A stretch of 64,000 nucleotides of DNA from Spirochaetales bacterium (GCA_012514185.1 JAAZAT010000089.1:1-64000), one strand, 5' to 3'; shown: positions 44,700 through 53,590, numbered from the stretch's first letter. Notes: generated from the sequence alone by a model not told the origin. Translations and numbers: made by a program.

Positions 44700-45752
44700 T
44701 TATTTCAACAGACCAACCTCTTTGTAATACTTTTCAGCACCCGGATGCAGGGGAACCATTGTATTGGGAGCAGTCTCGGCCGTGAAATACTTCCCAAACG
44801 AAGGATTGATGTTCTTTACTTCGCCAATGTTCTCGATGAGCGCTTTGACGAAATGGTAGGCAACCGTGTCGGACAGTTTGGCTGAAGCAATGATTTCAGT
44901 AGAGTGTCCGATAGCCTTCTTGTTGGTATCAATACCCTTGTAGGTTCCAGCAGGAATCACGTTCAAACCACTTTCGAGAGCAACGGTACCATAGGTGTTT
45001 GCACTCCACTTGATCAAATCATCGCTGGCTTCAAGAATGGTTGAATCCCTGGAAATCGTCATCTCGGTAATTGCGGCGCCGGGAAGCCCGAGGCATGCGA
45101 TAACGTAATCAACGTGTCGGTCCTTGTAATAGTTGACCATGTCACCGTAGACAGCCTGGAACAGCTTGCCGCCATTTTTCTCGATTTGTTCGTAGGAGAC
45201 TCCATAATAGTTCTCCAGAATGAATGTTGTGAGGGCGCGTTCACTGGTTCCCGGCATCGGAGCTGCGACGTTAAGCTTCTCTCCGGCCTTGATCTTTGCA
45301 GCAAATTCGTCAATGGTGGTTACTCCAGTCGATTTCGCAGCCAAGAAGTGATAGAAGTCAACCGAGAAGCCTCCCAGCAGTCCTCTGATGTTCTTGACTT
45401 CCCTGTCATACAAAGGAGCTACGCCATTGTAAGCTGCTTTGTCGACATATCCCACGCCCCAACCAAAATCATCTTTTCCCTGATCAACCGCCAGCGGGTT
45501 TGCTGTGCCACCACCAGGAATGACCTTGATAGTGATTTCGGGGAATGTATTCTTGACGATTGCCGACATGGCTCCCGCCTGGGTATACCAACCGCCTCCC
45601 ATTCCGCCGGCCGTCCACGAATACGTGGCTGCCTTGAGAGGTTCCATTCCTCCTGCCGTCGGTGCAGCAGTCTCCGCCTGCGCAGCTGCAAAAAGCAGAC
45701 CCGATACCAGTATCAACGCAAGCACCAGTAACCCTATTCGGTTCCTTTTCAT
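44700..45752 (-). CDS. TRAP transporter solute-binding protein, TAXI family
   Basis: A 350-residue periplasmic protein. A signal peptide (LLVLALILVSGLLFAAAQA) is followed by the TAXI start TYSWTAGGMGGGWYTQAGA, then VIPGGGTANPLAVDQGKDDFG-like text that binds the ligand carboxylate region. TAXI proteins bind glutamate, 2-oxoglutarate and other carboxylates; the ligand here is unknown. AGGAGG precedes the ATG. It is the first gene of the minus-strand operon. Confidence 0.94.
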   Translation of the reverse strand: MKRNRIGLLVLALILVSGLLFAAAQAETAAPTAGGMEPLKAATYSWTAGGMGGGWYTQAGAMSAIVKNTFPEITIKVIPGGGTANPLAVDQGKDDFGWGVGYVDKAAYNGVAPLYDREVKNIRGLLGGFSVDFYHFLAAKSTGVTTIDEFAAKIKAGEKLNVAAPMPGTSERALTTFILENYYGVSYEQIEKNGGKLFQAVYGDMVNYYKDRHVDYVIACLGLPGAAITEMTISRDSTILEASDDLIKWSANTYGTVALESGLNVIPAGTYKGIDTNKKAIGHSTEIIASAKLSDTVAYHFVKALIENIGEVKNINPSFGKYFTAETAPNTMVPLHPGAEKYYKEVGLLK

Positions 45753-45790
45753 GTCTTCCTCCTATTGTAGTGACGAATGAGTGCATTCTT

Positions 45791-45848
45791 GCTACTTCTT
45801 ATAGTATGAGTAGCGACTATATCTTACCATGGCTGAGCCAGTTGTCAA
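45791..45848 (-). promoter_or_regulatory. Promoter and operator of the TRAP/dehydrogenase operon
   Basis: Minus-strand TTGACA (45848-45843), 16 bases and TAAGAT (45826-45821) form the promoter. Just downstream, 45791-45814 is an imperfect palindrome with GCTACT/AGTAGC ends. It contains the 13 bases ATAGTATGAGTAG (45801-45813) also found at the dapA2 promoter, and in the same place relative to the transcription start. Confidence 0.65.
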
Positions 45849-46150
45849 CGCAATAATTCTAAAACTGATAACGGACTGCATACACCAGGAAGGATATTCA
45901 TGCACCCACGAGGCTCGAACACATCACGATGGGAGAGCTGTGAAAAAGATGTTTTGAAGATGCACAACGCGTTAGGCATGGCGAAACATGCCAATGGTGG
46001 ACTTTTGGCTTGACACGATTGATGCACGACACACAAAGCGAGCCTTCCTGGTTTGAAGGCTTACAGATAAGAATTCACAAAGTCCAGATACAACACTGCA
46101 TGCAGCGATTGCACATGCAAGATGCATATTTCACGAAGAAAATTGTCGAA
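45849..46150. other. Stretch without a gene
   Basis: Only short frames are seen. A hairpin GGCATG-GCGAAA-CATGCC lies at 45975-45992 without a T-run. Short palindromes such as CTGCATGCAG occur near 46096-46105. This is the upstream region of the TRAP operon and the downstream region of topB. Confidence 0.5.
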
Positions 46151-48472
46151 CTACTTGCGTCTTTTCTCGCGATCTCGTTTCTTTCGCTCCTCATTTGCTT
46201 TCAGGAAATCAGCAAAACTGCCGCCTCCGGAAGGAGTTTGGTCAACCAGATGCTGGGATTGGGCCACAGGTTTCCATCCTCCTTTGTTCTCGCTAGTCCG
46301 CTCATTGCGCTCCGAACGGTAGGCGAGATTGCTGGGTCTGACCACCTCGATCACTGTCTCCCAAGTGTAGGAAGCAGCTGCATCGTCCGGCAGGAAAAAC
46401 GCTTGGACCTGTGGTTTCTTTTTCAGTACGACTCGTTTTTTTGCAGCATCAGCTTCAACAGGCGCCACCTTTACCACCACTTTCTTCTTTGGTTCGACAG
46501 GTTTTGGCTCCTGGGGCTTGGGCACTCGCTTCTTGACTTCCATCTCTTCATAACTGCAGGAGAGTTTCTGGCAAAGGAAGTGGTTTTGACCAATCTCATC
46601 GACGACTTTCATCATCGGCGTCTTGCAGTACGGACATGTCTTTGCATCGGGGAAATGGGGAGCGAATACTTCGCTGCTGGAAATCACTTGGCTGACCAAC
46701 GTAGATGCATTGCGCTTGATATCCTCGATGAAACGATCCCCGTCCTCTTTTCCTTCTGCAATATTGCCCAGTCGTTCCTCCCAGCGGCCGGTCAGCTCGG
46801 GCGAACGAAGCTCTTCAGGGGCCAGCCGAACCAACTCTCTTCCCTTGGGGGTGGGCACCAGTTCCTTGCCAGCCCGTTCGATATAGTGATTCTGAATGAG
46901 TTTCTCAATGATGTCGGCACGGGTGGCCGGGGTCCCAAGGCCGTTGGACAGCCGTTTTTTCAAGGAGGCGTCATCCACGAATCGTCCGGCATGCTCCATG
47001 GCAGAAAGGAGTGTGGCCTCGGTATACCGGGATGGGGCGGTAGTGGCAAGCTTCCTGAGTTTGACGGAGTTGATGGTCAGCCCATCGCCCTCCTTCCAGC
47101 TCAACAAAGCAGGGCTTGCCTCATCCTCGTCTCCCGCCGAGACCTGGGCGCTTCGCTTGCCGATCAAGGTTGCGGCGTTTCTCCACCCCTGCTCGACACC
47201 GATGGTCAGCCGGGTCTTGAACCGGCACCCCTCAACCTCGGCGACCAAGGTGGTGGTCCGATAGACATAATCGGGACTGAGCACTTCCAAAAAGCGCAGG
47301 ACGATAAGCTCCCACAAGGCTTTTTCCTGGGCGTTGAGCCGGCCAAGATCCACCCGCTGCTCGGTTGGAATGATGGCATGGTGATCGGTAACCTGCAGAT
47401 CCTGGACAAAACGCTCCTCGTCGATCCGGAACCCTTCCTTGACAAAACGGTCACTCAGGGCCTTGAAGGGTGTATCCTGCAGACTGCGCAGCCTGTCCGG
47501 CAGCGTTGCGACGATATCGGTGGTGATGTAGCGGCTGTCGGTTCTTGGGTAGGTGACGATCTTGTGCTGCTCATAGAGGGCCTGCAGTACATCCAAGGTC
47601 TGTTTGGCGCTGAAATCAAGCAGGTTGTTTGCATCCCGCTGCAACTCGGTGAGGTCATAGGCAAGCGGAGGTTGTTCGCTCTTTTCCACAGTCTCCAGAC
47701 TCACCACCCTGCCCGACTTGCCGACGAGCGAGGTTTCCAGCTGTTTTGCCGTTGCCTCATCGGTGATTCGAATCGAGTCCTCGGTCGGATAATAGGAAGC
47801 GCTGAACTGAGTGAAATCGGCTTTCAAGGTCCAGTAGAATCGCCCACTGAAGGATTCAATCTCATCTTCGCGCCGGGTCATGAGGGCCAATGTAGGTGTC
47901 TGCACCCGACCTGCCGATAGTTTGGCGTCGTAATGACAGGTGAGAGCCCTGGTTACATTCATGCCGACATACCAATCGGCGGCAGCCCTGCTTTCCGCTG
48001 CTTTGTACAGATTGTCGTACAAGCTTGCATCCTTGAGGTTCGCAAACCCTTCCTTGATGGCTTTTTCAGTCTGGCTGCTGATCCAGAGCCTATGGGCGGG
48101 ACCTTGGTAATCGGTGAGCTTCAGAATCCAGCGGGCGACCAGCTCCCCTTCACGGCCGGCATCAGTGGCGATGACTATGCTCTCAATATCAGTTCTTTCG
48201 ATCAAGTTCTTGACAACTGCAAACTGGTCCTTGCTCTGCTCGATGACCTCCTGCTGCAACACAGGCGGCAACATGGGAAGATCACGCAAGGACCATCGCT
48301 TGTAACGCTCGCTGTAAGCAGCAGGCTGGGCCAATTCCACCAGATGCCCCAATGCCCAGGTGACAATGTAGTGTTCTCCCTCAATATACCCGGTTTCCCG
48401 CCTGTAGCAGTTCAGAACACGCGCCAACTCTCTCCCAACACTCGGCTTCTCAGCAAGTACAAGCTTTTTCAA
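46151..48472 (-). CDS. topB: DNA topoisomerase III
   Basis: A 773-residue type IA topoisomerase that decatenates single-stranded DNA crossings. The Toprim start KLVLAEKPSVGRELARVL, the metal site ATDAGREGELVARWIL and the active tyrosine in KIVTYPRTDSRYI are clear. LSAGRVQTPTLALM is also typical. Near residue 600 there is a zinc-ribbon-like CPYCKTPMM/CQKLSC, followed by a lysine/proline-rich tail of about 100 residues. The start codon is TTG with GGAGGAG six bases upstream. Confidence 0.94.
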   Translation of the reverse strand: MKKLVLAEKPSVGRELARVLNCYRRETGYIEGEHYIVTWALGHLVELAQPAAYSERYKRWSLRDLPMLPPVLQQEVIEQSKDQFAVVKNLIERTDIESIVIATDAGREGELVARWILKLTDYQGPAHRLWISSQTEKAIKEGFANLKDASLYDNLYKAAESRAAADWYVGMNVTRALTCHYDAKLSAGRVQTPTLALMTRREDEIESFSGRFYWTLKADFTQFSASYYPTEDSIRITDEATAKQLETSLVGKSGRVVSLETVEKSEQPPLAYDLTELQRDANNLLDFSAKQTLDVLQALYEQHKIVTYPRTDSRYITTDIVATLPDRLRSLQDTPFKALSDRFVKEGFRIDEERFVQDLQVTDHHAIIPTEQRVDLGRLNAQEKALWELIVLRFLEVLSPDYVYRTTTLVAEVEGCRFKTRLTIGVEQGWRNAATLIGKRSAQVSAGDEDEASPALLSWKEGDGLTINSVKLRKLATTAPSRYTEATLLSAMEHAGRFVDDASLKKRLSNGLGTPATRADIIEKLIQNHYIERAGKELVPTPKGRELVRLAPEELRSPELTGRWEERLGNIAEGKEDGDRFIEDIKRNASTLVSQVISSSEVFAPHFPDAKTCPYCKTPMMKVVDEIGQNHFLCQKLSCSYEEMEVKKRVPKPQEPKPVEPKKKVVVKVAPVEADAAKKRVVLKKKPQVQAFFLPDDAAASYTWETVIEVVRPSNLAYRSERNERTSENKGGWKPVAQSQHLVDQTPSGGGSFADFLKANEERKKRDREKRRK

Positions 48473-48579
48473 TGCTCACTCCTCCACACTGCTTGACTAT
48501 ATAACCAAGATTGAGGAAGTGGCAAGGGAGAAAAGTCCAGATTTTATTGCCAGAAACAATTGTTGTTATTGACAAGTGT

Positions 48580-48608
48580 TTGACAGAACTTCTCATTTTC
48601 GCTATGGT
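48580..48608 (+). promoter_or_regulatory. Promoter of the iron-sulfur gene pair
   Basis: TTGACA (48580-48585), 17 bases and TATGGT (48603-48608). The predicted start near 48615 leaves a leader of about 20 bases containing AAGGGTGG before the ATG at 48636. Confidence 0.65.
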
Positions 48609-48635
48609 ACTCCGTACACCCAAGGGTGGATATGT

Positions 48636-48878
48636 ATGGCTTTTTCTCTTGCATCGCTGTTTGGACTGAAAGCACCCGACACCACACCCAAAACACTGGC
48701 CATTCTCAAGCATCGCTGCCCGCAGAACCACCGCTGCCCTGCAGTAGCGGCCTGTCCGGTAGGAGCCTTGAGCCAGAAAGGACAGAAAGCGCCGACTGTC
48801 GACCGAAGCATATGCATCAACTGCGGAAAATGCAGCCGCTACTGCTTCCCCAAGGCATTGGTGATGAAGAAGGCATGA
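48636..48878 (+). CDS. Small 4Fe-4S protein
   Basis: An 80-residue protein with two cysteine groups: RCPQNHRCPAVAACPVGAL and ICINCGKCSRYCFPKAL. The second is a complete C-x2-C-x2-C-x3-C site. The first has cysteines at wider spacing plus one C-P, suggesting one or two [4Fe-4S] clusters. Its stop overlaps the start of the polyferredoxin gene, so the two are a unit. The redox partner is unknown. Confidence 0.85.
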   Translation: MAFSLASLFGLKAPDTTPKTLAILKHRCPQNHRCPAVAACPVGALSQKGQKAPTVDRSICINCGKCSRYCFPKALVMKKA

Positions 48879-49438
48879 ACAGAAAAGGATTGCTGCCCAA
48901 GCTTTTCATCATCACCCTGACGTACTTTGTTCTTGGCTTTGTCTCCATACTGTTTGCCAATTTGGCACTCTTATGCATGGCTCTTCCTTTCATCCTGCTA
49001 GCCAAGGCAAAAAAGAAGGTGTGGTGTCAAAACTACTGCCCCCGGGCGAGCTTGCTCACTGTTGCAGGAAAGAAGAAGAACTGGAGGAAAAATCCGGCTT
49101 TGATCACAAGCGGAAAACTCAGGCGCATCATGCTCTGGTACTTCGGGCTCAACCTGCTCTTCATCACCGGCTCAACTGTTCAGGTGGCACTGGGAAGAAT
49201 GGAAGCGATGCCGTACATCAGGCTTTTCATCGCCATCGAGCTCTTCAGCCTACCTCAGCTTCTCACCGTTCAAACCCCTCTTTTCCTTATCCATCTCTCC
49301 TATCGCTTCTATGGCATGATGGCATCGACAACCATCCTTGCCCTCGTCCTTTCACGGCTCTACCGGCCAAGAATCTGGTGTGCCGCCTGTCCGATCGGGA
49401 CACTCAGCGATGCTCTTCTGAAAGCACGGAGAGTATAG
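48875..49438 (+). CDS. Membrane-bound 4Fe-4S protein (NapH/YccM-like Fer4_5)
   Basis: A 187-residue membrane protein with about four helices. Two CxxxCP-type motifs, VWCQNYCPRASLL near residue 50 and IWCAACPIGTLSD near the C-terminus, are those of the Fer4_5 family that includes NapH, NosR and YccM. It probably anchors electron transfer at the membrane with the small iron-sulfur protein encoded just upstream. Confidence 0.85.
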   Translation: MNRKGLLPKLFIITLTYFVLGFVSILFANLALLCMALPFILLAKAKKKVWCQNYCPRASLLTVAGKKKNWRKNPALITSGKLRRIMLWYFGLNLLFITGSTVQVALGRMEAMPYIRLFIAIELFSLPQLLTVQTPLFLIHLSYRFYGMMASTTILALVLSRLYRPRIWCAACPIGTLSDALLKARRV

Positions 49439-49455
49439 TAGAATAGGATTTCATT

Positions 49456-50670
49456 TCAGGAACCAACCCATTGATTCCGACCTTGTTGCTTTGCAGCATA
49501 GAGATTCGAGTCAGTTATCCGAAGGATTTCGGTTTTTGTTTCGTTGCCGTTATAAAGATAATACCCGCTTGAAATGCAGACCTTCAGGCCCGGCAGGTGC
49601 AAAGCACCGGACCAGTCGAAGAGCGCCACGTGTTCATGCAGGCGCCTGACCAAATCGGCAGCCTCATCGGAGGAGACATCCTTGAGGATGAAGAGAAATT
49701 CATCTCCGCCCCATCGGCCGACTGTATCCTGCTTGCGAATGGAGCTGGAAAATATGGATGCAAGCCTGTAGAGCACCAAATCACCGGCCTCATGTCCATA
49801 CGTGTCATTGATGGCTTTGAAATTGTCGATATCGACCATGCTCACCAGCCATCGGCCACTCTCTTTCGACTGTCCCACAAGGCTTTCCAGATAGGCATCC
49901 AAGGCACCCCGGTTGAGTAATCCGGTAAGTCTGTCATGTTCGGCTGTAACCTTCAGCTTCTCCATGGCTGCATCCTTTTCCTGACTTTCCTTGGCTAAAT
50001 CGGAGAGCAATTTGTTATTGGTCAGCATCAGGGTGCAGAAGTTGACGCCGATAAGCAGGGCAAGGGTGAGAAACTGGTTGATCCGCAGCAACGGGGAGTC
50101 GAAGGTTTCCAACAACTCTCCACGCAGCAAAGCGACTACATCCAGAGAAATCCTGAGGATGTTGAACCCTGTCATGATGCTGTAGAGAACAAACAAGAGA
50201 AGGAACGGCTTGAAAAACCATGGATTGCTTCTCAGGTTCTTCCAAATCAGCGACAGGTATCTGGTGGATATGAACAGCACAGCCAATCCATAAATCAGTG
50301 AACGGCCGTACGAATTGGGGATGCTATGGACACTCCAAGCTATGAGCAAAGCAAAGGCAACGAAAAAGCAGTAATAAAACTTCTTGTTGATCGACGTATT
50401 CGTAAAAGCCGCCAATCCGAAGTAAAAACAAACCGCACCACCGCTGGTCAGCACATATCCAAGAACGGTTGCAAATTGCGTATTGGGTAGGAGGGGAGAG
50501 ATGGCAATGGCCTTTCCCACAACCTGCAGAACAAGGTTGATCGTCCAATAGCCCAAGCCTGCGATTCGTTTGTGGTTTCCCAACCAGAGCGAGAAATAGA
50601 ATAAGGCAAACAGTGCATAAAAGAACAGGCTGAAGAAGGCAATGATGGATTGGTCGTAAGGAAACGACAT
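49456..50670 (-). CDS. Membrane diguanylate cyclase (GGDEF)
   Basis: A 404-residue protein. The N-terminal 210 residues contain about seven membrane helices forming an unassigned sensor. A short linker leads to a GGDEF domain from about residue 245: DRLTGLLNRGALDAYLE, MVDIDNFKAINDTYGHEAGD and the active site RWGGDEFLFIL. The allosteric site RKQD stands exactly five residues before GGDEF, so product inhibition by cyclic di-GMP is expected. All catalytic residues are present. GAGGG precedes the ATG. No EAL domain is seen. Confidence 0.93.
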   Translation of the reverse strand: MSFPYDQSIIAFFSLFFYALFALFYFSLWLGNHKRIAGLGYWTINLVLQVVGKAIAISPLLPNTQFATVLGYVLTSGGAVCFYFGLAAFTNTSINKKFYYCFFVAFALLIAWSVHSIPNSYGRSLIYGLAVLFISTRYLSLIWKNLRSNPWFFKPFLLLFVLYSIMTGFNILRISLDVVALLRGELLETFDSPLLRINQFLTLALLIGVNFCTLMLTNNKLLSDLAKESQEKDAAMEKLKVTAEHDRLTGLLNRGALDAYLESLVGQSKESGRWLVSMVDIDNFKAINDTYGHEAGDLVLYRLASIFSSSIRKQDTVGRWGGDEFLFILKDVSSDEAADLVRRLHEHVALFDWSGALHLPGLKVCISSGYYLYNGNETKTEILRITDSNLYAAKQQGRNQWVGS

Positions 50671-50956
50671 AGGCGGATACCCTCTTTATCGGCAGAAGTA
50701 GCCCAAGTATAGGATTCTCATGCTGTGAAGTAAAGAACAATGAGTTTTTTAGTTCCCCCGAAGGAAGAGAAACCTATTGTGTTGGATGCAATGTATGGAA
50801 GCATCAGTGCATCATCATACATTTCAATTCTGTTGAATCCAGTTCCAGGAAAGAGGGTGCATCCAAGAACGTTTGAAATACTCTGCCTTGGAGTGCAAAA
50901 TGTGCAGATGGCTCTAAAGATGTCAACGACTCGTGGCTTCGTCCCGTCAACAAAGT

Positions 50957-50981
50957 AAAAACGCACCCCTTTCAGAGTGCG
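50957..50981 (-). terminator. Rho-independent terminator of the candidate RNA
   Basis: On the minus strand CGCACTC and GGGTGCG form a seven-pair stem (one G-T pair) around a six-base loop, followed by TTTTT. Confidence 0.6.
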
Positions 50982-51246
50982 CCCCTCATTGGACCGGGTA
51001 CTTGAAAGGTCCGCAAACCTAACCACTTCGCCGGTGAACATAAGGAATCGGTTACTTTCAGGTTCACAGACCTGCCACTTCACCAATCAGAAAAAGTATC
51101 AGCCAGTCATGCAAGGATGTCAATATGTCGGCCAAGCTGGTATGAACTACAGGCTTTTGAGCAAATAATAAGGTTCTCCACCAGAGAGGACCCTAGGCTA
51201 CTCGGAAGGCGTACCAGCCTCCGGACTTCGCCGCTAAGGATATAGT
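50957..51246 (-). ncRNA. Candidate small RNA with two related modules
   Basis: The 828 bases between the diguanylate cyclase and the ferredoxin gene hold no convincing protein gene. A minus-strand promoter (TTGAAT 51281-51276, 17 bases, CATAAT 51258-51253) and a terminator ending at 50957 would define an RNA of about 290 bases. Two segments, 51188-51239 and 50991-51045, are alignable: both begin GGACC, contain TACTnGnAAGG and ACTTCGCCG, and end TAAGG (plus-strand reading). No known riboswitch or RNA class was recognised. Confidence 0.35.
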
Positions 51247-51252
51247 AATCCC

Positions 51253-51281
51253 ATTATGACAAACGGCAAAGATGGATTCAA
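51253..51281 (-). promoter_or_regulatory. Promoter of the candidate RNA
   Basis: TTGAAT and CATAAT on the minus strand are 17 bases apart; the predicted start is near 51246. Confidence 0.4.
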
Positions 51282-51434
51282 GTAGTGTACAATCCTATTG
51301 CAGTAAAGGAATTCGTGAGATACTAATAAATTAGGAGTTATGGGGAAAATTCATCTTTCGCATGCAATTGACTTTTGCTCAAAGTTTTTATTCATTCAAA
51401 TATTTGTACTTTCAGTACAGATAATTCAAATTCC

Positions 51435-51463
51435 TTGACTTGCTTGCAAAGGCGGTATATAGT
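51435..51463 (+). promoter_or_regulatory. Ferredoxin promoter
   Basis: TTGACT (51435-51440), 17 bases and TATAGT (51458-51463). The start is expected near 51470, giving a leader of about 29 bases with AAGGAG before the ATG. Confidence 0.75.
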
Positions 51464-51486
51464 CAAAAGCAACGAAAACGAAGTAA

Positions 51487-51666
<180 letters not shown>

Positions 51667-51683
51667 GCCAACCAGTTTGGTTG

Positions 51684-51716
51684 AGAGACAGCGGATTCTG
51701 CTGTCTCTTTTTTTTT
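51684..51716 (+). terminator. Rho-independent terminator of the ferredoxin gene
   Basis: AGAGACAGC and GCTGTCTCT pair perfectly over nine bases around a seven-base loop, followed by nine Ts. Confidence 0.93.
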
Positions 51717-51733
51717 GAAAAACAGGAGAGTTC

Positions 51734-52399
51734 ATGCAAAGTGATGGAAACACAATCGGTGCTTCGGTGATGTTCATCGGACTGTTGCTCGGGTTTTTTC
51801 TCTGTTTCTACGGCTATGTTGCAAAACGGCTTTTGGTAAGCATCCGAAGTGTTTTTGCAGGCAGCCTTGTTTTCCTCGCCCTTGCCCTCCTGGTATTCCA
51901 AAGACCGTCCCTGCTGACAAGCCTTGCATCACGGGCGGTCCTCTTTGAGCTGTGGAACGTCATGTTCATCGAATTGGATTATCAGGGAGTATTGATCAAC
52001 CTGCTCTCCTTCTGTATCGGGGGTTTGCTCCTTTTTTACCTATCCAGAAGAAAGTCGTTTGCCGCCCGCCTTATCGTAGCCTCCTTCACCGGCTTGAGCA
52101 TGGGTATGGCAATCTTTCTGCTCGTCCGAAGCTTCCTGCCCTTGCAGACCAGCTTCATCATGTTTCTGGTGTTGCAGGTCATCATCCTCGCCTACAGCCT
52201 CATCCGGTTCGACTCCTATATTTCCCTAGAAAGCGCCGTTGCAGGCTCCTTGCTTGTTTCTTACCTGCTCTCCAGCTTCTGGTATCTGGATTTCTGGCTC
52301 TTCTTCAGCATGTGGGCGATTCTCGCATTCTTGGGAATCCTCAACCAATTGCACAGGCTTGGACGACCAAAACCGGAGAAGGAACAAAAGAATGGATAA
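51734..52399 (+). CDS. Unknown multi-helix membrane protein
   Basis: A 221-residue membrane protein with about six or seven hydrophobic helices and a charged C-terminus (RPKPEKEQKNG). AGGAG precedes the ATG. It overlaps the start of xseA by 8 bases and is probably transcribed with xseA, xseB and purU. No family was recognised. The overlap may simply reflect operon packing. Confidence 0.75.
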   Translation: MQSDGNTIGASVMFIGLLLGFFLCFYGYVAKRLLVSIRSVFAGSLVFLALALLVFQRPSLLTSLASRAVLFELWNVMFIELDYQGVLINLLSFCIGGLLLFYLSRRKSFAARLIVASFTGLSMGMAIFLLVRSFLPLQTSFIMFLVLQVIILAYSLIRFDSYISLESAVAGSLLVSYLLSSFWYLDFWLFFSMWAILAFLGILNQLHRLGRPKPEKEQKNG

Positions 52400-53588
52400 C
52401 CTGCTTGCAACCGAGCTTTCCGTCTCCGAGCTTACCAGCTTGATCAAGCAAACCCTTGAACAGGGGTTCTACGGCCTGAAAGTCACCGGAGAAATCTCAA
52501 ACTTCCGTCCCTCCTCGAGTGGACATTGGTTCTTCACCCTCAAGGATGCGTCATGTTCCATCAGTGCCGTCATGTTCAAAGGCTCAACCTGGAAGGTGGA
52601 TTTCACCCCCCAGGAGGGAGACAAGGTTACCGTGACCGGAGGATTGGATGTCTACGGAGCTCGGGGAACCTATCAGCTGAAGTGCGATACCATGGAGAAA
52701 TCTGGATTCGGTCAGATTCTGGCCATGCTGGAGATGCGCAAGCGCCACTATGCGTCCTTGGGCTATTTCGATGAGAAATCCAAGAAAGCAATTCCCAAGC
52801 GTCCGCTTCGGGTCGGTGTGGTGACAAGCCCCACCGGGGCCGCCTTACAGGACATCCTCAATATCCTGGAAAGAAGAGCCCCCTCGCTTGATGTATTGGT
52901 CCTTCCGGCAACCGTCCAAGGAGAGGGTGCGGCATCCTCGATTGCGAAGCGCATCCAACAAGCCAACAACCTTCTGCTCTGCGATGTTCTGATCGTCGGT
53001 CGTGGAGGCGGTTCGATCGAAGATTTGCTGCCCTTCAGCGAGGAGAGCGTGATCGAGGCGATTCATGCTTCAGAAATTCCGGTAGTCAGTGCAGTCGGCC
53101 ATGAGATCGACTGGGCGCTCTCGGACTTTGTCGCAGACTTGCGCGCTCCCACCCCGTCCGCTGCAGCTGAATTGGTCAGTCAAGGATATCTGGATTACCG
53201 CAATCAGGTGGCACATTTGCATGTACAGCTGCAAAGGAGCATCGAGAACCGGCTCTTGCTTGCGGAGAGCAAAATCAGACGATTCGACACCAAGGCGATG
53301 GAGGCAAGAATCGGAAGCATCATCAGCGCCAAGGAGTATTTGCTCGCAAATGCAGGCAATACTTTGGTCATCGCCCAAAAACAACTGCTGAAAAGCTATG
53401 CAGGACGGGTGGAACTTGCCATCAGAGAGTTGCAAGCCCTCAGTCCCCTTGCTATACTTGCGCGAGGCTATGCGGTCGTACAAAACCAGGAAGGAAAGCT
53501 TGTCGCATCCAGAAAGCAAGCAGAACCTGGCTCTTTGCTTACGCTGACATTCACCGATGGGAGCCGAAAGGCACTGGTAAAGGAGTAA
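52392..53588 (+). CDS. xseA: Exodeoxyribonuclease VII large subunit
   Basis: A 398-residue nuclease subunit. The N-terminal OB-fold (VTGEISNFRPSSSGHWFFTLKD) binds single-stranded DNA; the central catalytic part includes VGVVTSPTGAALQDILNIL, LPATVQGEGAA, IVGRGGGSIEDLLPF and AVGHEIDWALSDFVADLRAPTPSAAAEL-like sequence, all diagnostic. The C-terminal third is a long coiled coil, ending in LSPLAILARGYAVVQ. The small subunit gene starts two bases after its stop. Confidence 0.96.
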   Translation: MDNLLATELSVSELTSLIKQTLEQGFYGLKVTGEISNFRPSSSGHWFFTLKDASCSISAVMFKGSTWKVDFTPQEGDKVTVTGGLDVYGARGTYQLKCDTMEKSGFGQILAMLEMRKRHYASLGYFDEKSKKAIPKRPLRVGVVTSPTGAALQDILNILERRAPSLDVLVLPATVQGEGAASSIAKRIQQANNLLLCDVLIVGRGGGSIEDLLPFSEESVIEAIHASEIPVVSAVGHEIDWALSDFVADLRAPTPSAAAELVSQGYLDYRNQVAHLHVQLQRSIENRLLLAESKIRRFDTKAMEARIGSIISAKEYLLANAGNTLVIAQKQLLKSYAGRVELAIRELQALSPLAILARGYAVVQNQEGKLVASRKQAEPGSLLTLTFTDGSRKALVKE

Positions 53589-53590
53589 CG

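Noticed and set aside
46010-47920. A 636-codon open frame on the plus strand antisense to topB
   Set aside because: It lies entirely opposite a gene with clear topoisomerase motifs, has no family features, and its text is low-quality. It is a shadow of topB codon use.
50718-51086. A 122-codon minus-strand frame
   Set aside because: A good Rho-independent terminator (50957-50981) falls inside it and there is no ribosome-binding site or recognisable domain.
50991-51239. Two similar modules considered as integron attC sites
   Set aside because: One has an ACCTAAC core-like sequence, but the matching partner core is missing and the other module lacks both.
50957-51246. Cyclic di-GMP, T-box, cobalamin or glutamine riboswitch considered because of the nearby diguanylate cyclase
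   Set aside because: None of the conserved core sequences of these classes is present, and the terminator lies about 290 bases before the cyclase gene.
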